The notes under the pieces: generated by a model
What the model was told of the DNA's origin: nothing
Databases searched by the model: none
The model's input: the letters and a program-made list of their open reading frames with translations, nothing else
Position numbers and translations under genes: made by a program
From: CAZJNX01 sp964547415
GTDB lineage: Bacteria; Pseudomonadota; Alphaproteobacteria; Rhizobiales; Amorphaceae
NCBI GenBank assembly: GCA_964547415.1
Contig: CAZJNX010000286.1
Span: 1-5,091, forward strand
Direction: 5' to 3'
Length of the DNA: 5,091 bases
Part shown: positions 1-4,044 of the stretch, in pieces
Position numbering within the stretch: the stretch's first letter is position 1
How the letters are laid out: each line of letters starts with the position of its first letter

Positions 1-324
1 GAGGCTGAAGGGGAGGGTCTTGTCGAGCCCGCGCCCGCGCGAGCGCAGGAAGCCGTCCTCGACGCGGATCACGTCGAGCCCGGCGAGCTGGCCCGGCCGG
101 ATCCCGAGGTCCTCGTCCCGGAAGGACCACACGAGGGCCTCCCGCGCCCGGGGGAAGGCGAGGCGCAGGGAGGCGAGGCGGAACGGCCCGTCGGCGAACA
201 GGAGGCGGCAGCCGCGGCAAAGGCGGCGCATGAGCGGGCGCTTCCAGGGCGAGAAGCCGACGGCGATCGCCGTGCCGGCCGTCGGCAGGCGCGNNNNNNN
301 NNNGGCGGGCCGTCGGTCGGTCAT
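1..324 (-). CDS. KpsC/LpsZ-family capsular polysaccharide protein, N-terminal fragment
   Basis: Reading the minus strand from an ATG at 324-322 gives an open frame of 108 codons that runs off the left edge, so only the N-terminus is present. Two blocks match the KpsC/LpsZ capsule-synthesis family: GFSPWKR at residues 23-29, and RVEDGFLRS at about residues 87-95 followed by GLDKTLPFSL. In E. coli KpsC the comparable stretch is RMEDGFLRS followed by PPLSLV. KpsC is a cytoplasmic beta-Kdo transferase that builds the poly-Kdo linker on the lipid anchor of group 2 capsules; LpsZ-type rhizobial relatives act on surface K-antigen or LPS-like polysaccharide. Codons 8-11 are hidden by ten N. The ATG is in frame with the conserved part only if exactly ten bases are missing. 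No Shine-Dalgarno sequence is visible, and there is no ATG, GTG or TTG between the gap and the conserved block, so the true start lies at or upstream of the gap. Family assignment is fairly secure; substrate is unknown. Confidence 0.75.
   Translation of the reverse strand, partial: MTDRRPAXXXXRLPTAGTAIAVGFSPWKRPLMRRLCRGCRLLFADGPFRLASLRLAFPRAREALVWSFRDEDLGIRPGQLAGLDVIRVEDGFLRSRGRGLDKTLPFSL
294..303. other. Assembly gap (10 N)
   Basis: Ten undetermined bases lie inside the 5' end of the capsule-family gene. Such runs may be a placeholder for a gap of unknown size, so the first residues and start of that gene are uncertain. The flanking sequence is extremely G/C-rich, a likely cause of sequencing failure. 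Confidence 0.98.
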
Positions 325-370
325 CGGGCGGGCGGACGGGGGAGGGGGGCGCTGTGGCGGCCGGGCAAGG

Positions 371-414
371 GTCGTCCGCTCCGGGTCGGATGGCCGGCGC
401 CCGGAGCGGGCGGC
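371..414 (-). terminator. Strong hairpin after the parA-like gene, possible terminator
   Basis: A perfect 10-bp inverted repeat (CCGCTCCGGG at 376-385 and CCCGGAGCGG at 400-409) encloses a 14-nt loop. A few more bases pair outside it (373-374 with 411-412, 371 with 414), interrupted by mismatches on the minus strand. It begins only six bases beyond the TGA of the minus-strand ParA-like gene (420-422), the usual place for an intrinsic terminator. No clear U-tract follows on the minus strand, so it could instead stabilise the mRNA 3' end or work with Rho. Confidence 0.4.
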
Positions 415-419
415 GGCGG

Positions 420-1067
420 TCAGGGTCTGCCGTTCGCGAACAGCTCCCGGGCGAGCGCGTCCACCTCCAGGGCGGCCTTGCCGCCCGGGTCGGCCTCCCC
501 GGCGACGAGGCCACGGCCCATGGCGGCTGCGAAGCTCGTCCGGTTGCCGAGGCGGCCGGCGGCGAGACGCGCCAGCATCGCCTCGATGGCCTTCGCCACC
601 TCGCCCGTCAAGGCCGCCCGCGCGGGCACGCGGTTGAGCACGATCACCACCGGCTTGCGCTCCCGCCCGGCGAGCTCAAGGATCGTTTCCGTCGCCCACA
701 GGTCCACCTGGGAGGGCTGGACGGGGACGACCACGAGGTCCGCCGCGTCGATCGCCGGGCGGGCGTCCACGTCGGACTTGGGCGGCGTGTCGAGGATGAC
801 GAACGCGTTCTCGCGCGCGAGGTGGCGGGCCTCGCGCCGGGCACCCCAGCCGCTCGAGGTGCGGAAGGAAAGGCCCGTCCGGTCCTCGCCGAGGGTCGTC
901 TCCCGCCGCTCGAACCACTCGCCGAGGCTGCCCTGGGCGTCCACGTCGACAACCGCGACCGGGCCGGCCCCGCGGGCGCGGGCGAGCGCCACGGCGAGGT
1001 GCGCCGCGAGCGTCGTCTTGCCCGAGCCGCCCTTCTGCTGGGCGACGGTGACGATGGTGCCGGCCAT
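420..1067 (-). CDS. ParF-type ParA family ATPase (orphan)
   Basis: A 215-residue Walker-type ATPase. The deviant Walker A box is KGGSGKTT at residues 12-19, with the ParA signature lysine K12 and P-loop lysine K17. The Walker A' segment is DVDAQGS at 41-47, and Walker B is VILDTPP at 90-96. The stretch DLVVVPVQPSQVDLWAT (about 110-126) and the C-terminal block GLVAGEADPGGKAALEVDALARELF match the layout of ParF (about 206 residues), as does the lack of an N-terminal DNA-binding domain. ParA proteins dimerise on ATP, bind DNA or membrane cargo, and position plasmids, chromosomes or protein complexes. The ATG at 1067-1065 was chosen because the ATPase fold begins at once (MAGTIVTVAQQ); the Shine-Dalgarno match is poor. 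No ParB or ParG gene is present. It is divergent from ureE and upstream of the capsule-family gene. The cargo is unknown; a role in segregation is not shown. Confidence 0.88.
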   Translation of the reverse strand: MAGTIVTVAQQKGGSGKTTLAAHLAVALARARGAGPVAVVDVDAQGSLGEWFERRETTLGEDRTGLSFRTSSGWGARREARHLARENAFVILDTPPKSDVDARPAIDAADLVVVPVQPSQVDLWATETILELAGRERKPVVIVLNRVPARAALTGEVAKAIEAMLARLAAGRLGNRTSFAAAMGRGLVAGEADPGGKAALEVDALARELFANGRP

Positions 1068-1098
1068 GGAACGCCCCGGGAGCGAATCGGTGAGCGAA

Positions 1099-1126
1099 AG
1101 TCTACGCCGCCGGGGACCTGGCGCAA
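1099..1126 (-). promoter_or_regulatory. Possible sigma70-type promoter for the parA-like gene
   Basis: On the minus strand, TTGCGC (1126-1121) and TAGACT (1104-1099) are separated by 16 bp, each matching four of six bases of the sigma70 consensus. Transcription would begin about 30 bases before the ATG at 1067. Matches of this quality arise by chance, so this is a weak call that rests mainly on position. Confidence 0.25.
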
Positions 1127-1136
1127 GCCGCCGCGC

Positions 1137-1164
1137 TTGATCCGGCCGCCCGCGCCGGTAGTGT
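1137..1164 (+). promoter_or_regulatory. Possible sigma70-type promoter for ureEFG
   Basis: TTGATC (1137-1142) and TAGTGT (1159-1164) lie 16 bp apart, upstream of the ureE start at 1195, matching four and three of six consensus bases. The 127-bp divergent spacer must hold the operon's promoter unless it is transcribed from elsewhere, but this pair is only the best visible candidate. I saw no clear NtrC or nickel-regulator site. Confidence 0.22.
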
Positions 1165-1180
1165 CGTGACCGGACGGTTC

Positions 1181-1187
1181 GGGGGAG
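1181..1187 (+). promoter_or_regulatory. Ribosome binding site that decides the TTG start of ureE
   Basis: GGGGGAG lies seven bases before a TTG at 1195. It is the best Shine-Dalgarno-like run near the gene and supports the rare TTG start, which also gives the expected UreE N-terminus MLRAT. Confidence 0.6.
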
Positions 1188-1194
1188 ACGGGCG

Positions 1195-1683
1195 TTGCTG
1201 AGGGCGACACGGGTAGTACCGGGCGGGGAGGGGGCGGCGACGCCGGTGGACACGGTGCGCCTCGACCGGGACGGGCGCCACCGGCGCCGCCTCGCCATGA
1301 CGACCCTCGGGGGCCTTTCCTTCCTCCTCGACCTGCCGGCGGCGACGCCACTGAGGCACGGCGACGCGCTGGTTCTGGAGGACGGGCGCACCGTCCGCGT
1401 GGAGGCGGAGGCGGAGCCGCTCACCGAGATCACGGCGCCGGACATCGCCGCCGTGGTGCGGATCGCCTGGCACCTCGGCAACCGCCACCTGCCGACGGCG
1501 CTCCGGGGCACGACGCTCCTCATCCGCCGCGACCACGTGATCGAGGAGATGGTGACGCGCCTCGGCGGCACCGTGCGCCACGTGGAGGCCCCGTTCGACC
1601 CGGAGGGCGGCGCCTACGGCCACGGCGCCGTCCACGGCCACGACCATCACCACGACCACGACGGGGACCATGCCCATGGCTGA
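1195..1683 (+). CDS. ureE: Urease accessory protein UreE, nickel metallochaperone
   Basis: UreE is the cytoplasmic nickel chaperone that hands Ni2+ to the UreG/UreF/UreD complex for assembly of the urease dinuclear centre. The 162-residue protein has the usual order: an N-terminal peptide-binding-like domain (about 1-75), then a metal-binding domain with GNRHLP (residues 96-100, metal-site His98), RRDHVIEEM (111-119) and PFDPEGGAYG (133-142). The C-terminal tail from residue 143 holds nine histidines and four aspartates in nineteen residues, a typical nickel-binding or storage tail. The start is TTG at 1195, supported by a purine-rich site just upstream and by homologous N-termini that begin MLRAT. 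The gene overlaps ureF and opens the ureEFG run; its upstream neighbour is divergent and unrelated. Confidence 0.96.
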   Translation: MLRATRVVPGGEGAATPVDTVRLDRDGRHRRRLAMTTLGGLSFLLDLPAATPLRHGDALVLEDGRTVRVEAEAEPLTEITAPDIAAVVRIAWHLGNRHLPTALRGTTLLIRRDHVIEEMVTRLGGTVRHVEAPFDPEGGAYGHGAVHGHDHHHDHDGDHAHG

Positions 1684-2374
1684 GCCGCTCGCAGACGAGG
1701 CGGCCCTCTACCGCCTGATGAGCTGGCTGTCCCCGGCCTACCCGGTAGGCGCCTTCAGCTATTCCCACGGCATCGAGCGGGCGGTGGAGACCGGCGCCAT
1801 CGCCGACCGCGCCGGAACGGAGGCCTGGATCGCGGGCGTCCTGACGGCGGGCGGCGGCCTCCTCGACGCGGTGTTCCTGACCCGCGCCCACGCCGCAGCC
1901 GTCGCGGGCGACGGCGACGCACTCGGCGCGGCGAACGAGCTCGCGGTCGCCTTCGCACCGTCCGCCGAGCGGCGCCTCGAGACGACCGCCCAGGGCAACG
2001 CCTTCCTCAAGACGTCGCTCGCCGCCTGGCCCGTGGACAGCCTTCCCCCGCTCGCCGCAGCGCTCGGGGACGGGCCGGCGGCCTATCCGGTCGCCGTCGG
2101 CCTCGTCGCCGCCTGTCACGGCGTGCCGGTGGACGCGGCGCGGGCGGCCTACCTCCACGCCTTCGCGGCGAACCTCGTCTCGGCCGCCGTCCGCCTCGTC
2201 CCCCTCGGCCAGACGGACGGGCAGCGGATCACCGCCGCCCTCGCGGGGACGGTGCGGGCGGTGGCGGAGCGGGCCGCCGCCATGCCGCCGGAGGCCGTGG
2301 GCGGCGCGGCGCTTGCAGCGGACGTCGCCTCCATGCAGCACGAAACCCAGTATACGAGGCTGTTCAGGTCATGA
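1676..2374 (+). CDS. ureF: Urease accessory protein UreF
   Basis: UreF joins UreD and UreG on apo-urease and gates GTP-dependent nickel insertion. Signature blocks are present: LMSWLSPAYPVGAFSYSHGIE near the N-terminus, RLVPLGQTDGQR in the C-terminal half, and the conserved tail MQHETQYTRLFRS, which in known complexes contacts UreD and UreG. The protein is all-alpha, with no signal peptide or membrane segment. Two in-frame ATGs are possible, at 1670 (234 residues) and 1676 (232 residues). I chose 1676 because GGGGA at 1663-1667 is spaced eight bases from it but only two from the first. Either start overlaps the end of ureE, and the stop overlaps the ureG start by four bases (ATGA), so translation of the three genes is probably coupled. 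Confidence 0.96.
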   Translation: MAEPLADEAALYRLMSWLSPAYPVGAFSYSHGIERAVETGAIADRAGTEAWIAGVLTAGGGLLDAVFLTRAHAAAVAGDGDALGAANELAVAFAPSAERRLETTAQGNAFLKTSLAAWPVDSLPPLAAALGDGPAAYPVAVGLVAACHGVPVDAARAAYLHAFAANLVSAAVRLVPLGQTDGQRITAALAGTVRAVAERAAAMPPEAVGGAALAADVASMQHETQYTRLFRS

Positions 2375-3000
2375 CCAAATCGCCCCACGGCCCCCTGCGC
2401 GTCGGAATCGGCGGCCCGGTCGGCTCCGGCAAGACGATGCTGATGGAAAGGCTCTACCAGACGTTCCGCGACCGGATCGCCCTCGTCGCCATCACCAACG
2501 ACATCTACACGAAGGAGGACGCCCTGATCCTCACCCGCGCCGGCGCGCTGCCGGAGGAACGGATCATGGGCGTGGAGACGGGTGGCTGCCCCCACACGGC
2601 GATCCGCGAGGACGCGTCCATCAACCTCGCGGCGGTGGACGAGATGAACCGGCGCTTCCCGGACCTCGACCTCATCCTGATCGAATCGGGGGGCGACAAC
2701 CTCGCCGCCACCTTCAGCCCCGAGCTCGCCGACATCACCATCTACGTGATCGACGTGTCGGCGGGCGAGAAGATCCCGCGGAAGGGCGGCCCCGGCATCA
2801 CGCGGAGCGACCTCCTCGTCATCAACAAGATCGACCTCGCGCCCCTCGTCGGCGCCAACCTCGACGTGATGGAGACCGACACGAAGCGCATGCGCGGCGA
2901 CCGCCCGTTCCGCTTCGCCAACCTGAAGGCGGGCGAGGGCGTCGCCGACATCGCCGCCTTCATCGAGCGCGCGGGCGGCCTCACCCCGGCCGCCGCCTGA
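2371..3000 (+). CDS. ureG: Urease accessory GTPase UreG
   Basis: UreG is the SIMIBI-class GTPase whose GTP hydrolysis drives nickel delivery into urease. The 209-residue protein has every expected motif: P-loop GPVGSGKT at 15-22, TNDIYTKED at 42-50, the nickel-binding CPH motif at 73-75 within ETGGCPHTAIRED, ESGGDNL at 105-111, and the guanine-specificity motif NKID at 152-155. The length matches the family. Its ATG shares the sequence ATGA with the ureF stop codon, and only a weak AGG lies upstream, so it probably depends on ribosomes finishing ureF. It is the last gene of the cluster; no ureJ/hupE-like permease or ureD follows, because the next gene is convergent yggS. Confidence 0.98.
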   Translation: MTKSPHGPLRVGIGGPVGSGKTMLMERLYQTFRDRIALVAITNDIYTKEDALILTRAGALPEERIMGVETGGCPHTAIREDASINLAAVDEMNRRFPDLDLILIESGGDNLAATFSPELADITIYVIDVSAGEKIPRKGGPGITRSDLLVINKIDLAPLVGANLDVMETDTKRMRGDRPFRFANLKAGEGVADIAAFIERAGGLTPAAA

Positions 3001-3169
3001 CGAAGACAAGCCGGCACCCCACGACGCAGGCCGGCGGCGTCGCCCCGCCAGCTCCCAATACCGTGCCGGTGGTGGGACGAAGAGCCACAGTCCGGCGGAG
3101 CCGCCACCCCATGGACCTGTGCGTCGTCCTCCGCGCGCGCCTCGCGCACGGCAGGCCGCCCTCGCCCGC
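3001..3169. other. Convergent spacer between ureG and yggS with weak hairpins
   Basis: This 169-bp stretch separates the ends of two converging genes. I see no credible small gene. Two G/C hairpins are visible: GGCGG at 3033-3037 with CCGCC at 3045-3049 (7-nt loop, partly extended to 3030 and 3052), thirty bases after the ureG stop; and GGCGGAGCCGCC at 3094-3105. Neither is followed by a T-tract on either strand, so they are at best weak or Rho-assisted termination sites. Confidence 0.35.
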
Positions 3170-3859
3170 TCAGCCCCCCGCCGGCGGCCGCGCCCCGAAG
3201 ATCGCCGATCCGACCCGCACCATCGTCGCGCCTTCCGCGATGGCCTCGCGGTAGTCGCCGGACATGCCCATCGAGAGGACCGGCAGCCCCGTCGCGTCGC
3301 GGAGCGCCTTCATGCGCCGGAAGTGGGGCACCGGGTCGTCCTCGAGGGGCGGGATGCACATGAGCCCCTCGATCGCAAGGCCGTGGACGTCGCGGCAGCG
3401 GGCGAGGAACGCTTTCGTCTCGGCGGGCGGGATGCCGGCCTTCTGGGGCTCCTCGCCGATGTTGACCTGGACGAGGAGGCGGGGAAAGCGCTCCGCCGTC
3501 CGGGCGGCCTTGGCGATTTCCGCCGCGATCTTGTCCCGGTCGACCGACTGGATGACGTCGAACAGGCGCACCGCGTCCTTCACCTTGTTGGACTGGAGCG
3601 GCCCGAGGAGGTGAAGCTCCACGTCCGGGTGTGCCTCCCGCAGGGCGGGCCACTTGTCCCGCGCCTCCTGGACGCGGTTCTCGCCGAAGACCCGCTGGCC
3701 GGCCTCGAGGACCGGCCGGATCGCCTCGGCGTCGAACGTCTTGGAGACGGCGACGAGGGTGACGTCCGCCGCCTGCCGGCCCGCGGCGCGGGCGGCCTCC
3801 TCCATGGTCCGGCGCACGATGGCGAGGCGCTCGGGCGCCGTCTCGGCCTTCGGTGTCAT
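3170..3859 (-). CDS. yggS: YggS/PLPBP family pyridoxal-phosphate homeostasis protein
   Basis: A 229-residue single-domain PLP-binding protein with the fold of the alanine racemase N-terminal barrel but without its C-terminal domain. It keeps free pyridoxal 5'-phosphate in balance and influences amino and keto acid pools; no enzymatic reaction is established. The PLP lysine is K40 in VAVSK, and the family motifs follow in order: FGENRVQE (58-65), HLLGPLQSNK (83-92), MCIPP (167-171), SMGMSGDY (196-203) and VRVGSAIFG (214-222). The start at 3859 is fixed by an excellent Shine-Dalgarno sequence and by the expected N-terminal helix. It is convergent with ureG and divergent from leuS. A yggS beside leuS is familiar from related Alphaproteobacteria. 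Confidence 0.96.
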   Translation of the reverse strand: MTPKAETAPERLAIVRRTMEEAARAAGRQAADVTLVAVSKTFDAEAIRPVLEAGQRVFGENRVQEARDKWPALREAHPDVELHLLGPLQSNKVKDAVRLFDVIQSVDRDKIAAEIAKAARTAERFPRLLVQVNIGEEPQKAGIPPAETKAFLARCRDVHGLAIEGLMCIPPLEDDPVPHFRRMKALRDATGLPVLSMGMSGDYREAIAEGATMVRVGSAIFGARPPAGG

Positions 3860-3865
3860 GGGCTG

Positions 3866-3871
3866 TCCTCC
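3866..3871 (-). promoter_or_regulatory. Ribosome binding site of yggS
   Basis: On the minus strand this reads GGAGGA, six bases before the ATG at 3859. It is the clearest Shine-Dalgarno sequence in the window and settles the start against longer in-frame extensions toward 4033. Confidence 0.85.
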
Positions 3872-3875
3872 GTTC

Positions 3876-3978
3876 GCCCGGGCGGGATCGTCGTTCCGCG
3901 CCCCGGGCGCAAGGCCCGGTCCGGCACGGGCCGGTTGACCCGGGCATGGCCTTCGGGAATGGTCCGCCGAACCCGGGC
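3876..3978. repeat. Four CCCGGGC palindromic elements in the yggS-leuS spacer
   Basis: CCCGGGC occurs at 3877-3883, 3902-3908, 3939-3945 and 3972-3978, all within the 185-bp divergent spacer. The first copy extends to the 10-bp palindrome CGCCCGGGCG (3875-3884); the second sits in GCGCCCCGGGCGC (3898-3910). The last two form a direct repeat ACCCGGGC 33 bp apart. CCCGGG also occurs elsewhere in the window (near 148, 446, 482 and 1075), but not in such density. They could be operator sites or simply reflect base composition. Confidence 0.4.
3935..3963 (+). promoter_or_regulatory. Possible sigma70-type promoter for leuS
   Basis: TTGACC at 3935-3940 matches five of six bases of the -35 consensus. 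The hexamer 17 bp downstream, AATGGT (3958-3963), matches the -10 box in only three. Transcription would start near 3970, ahead of both candidate leuS start codons. The -35 box is flanked by an inverted repeat, GGCCCG (3913-3918) and CGGGCC (3927-3932). Confidence 0.3.
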
Positions 3979-4044
3979 GCCCCCCGAGCGCGGCCCGGAA
4001 CCTCCATGTCCGAACGGTCCGCGGCCGAGGCAACGCACCCGCCT

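Noticed and set aside
20..637. Plus-strand Arg/Pro-rich open frame crossing the N run
   Set aside because: It spans the assembly gap, has extreme composition and lies antisense to the capsule-family and ParA-like genes, both of which have clear motifs.
420..1571. Extended ParA-like protein starting far upstream of 1067
   Set aside because: The frame stays open, but the extra residues are antisense to ureE and low-complexity, while the ATPase fold starts at once at the 1067 ATG.
1102..1677. Minus-strand frame beginning with a poly-valine hydrophobic segment, resembling a membrane protein
   Set aside because: The valine run is only the complement of the histidine codons of the UreE tail (CAC/CAT read as GTG/ATG). 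There is no other support.
3030..3105. Bidirectional intrinsic terminator between ureG and yggS
   Set aside because: Short G/C hairpins exist but with no T-tract on either strand and stems of about five pairs, so I describe them in the spacer entry without calling a terminator.
2313..3254. Plus-strand open frame of 313 codons over ureG and the spacer
   Set aside because: Its protein is Arg/Pro/His-rich low-complexity sequence, and the correct frame of the same DNA encodes a perfect UreG.
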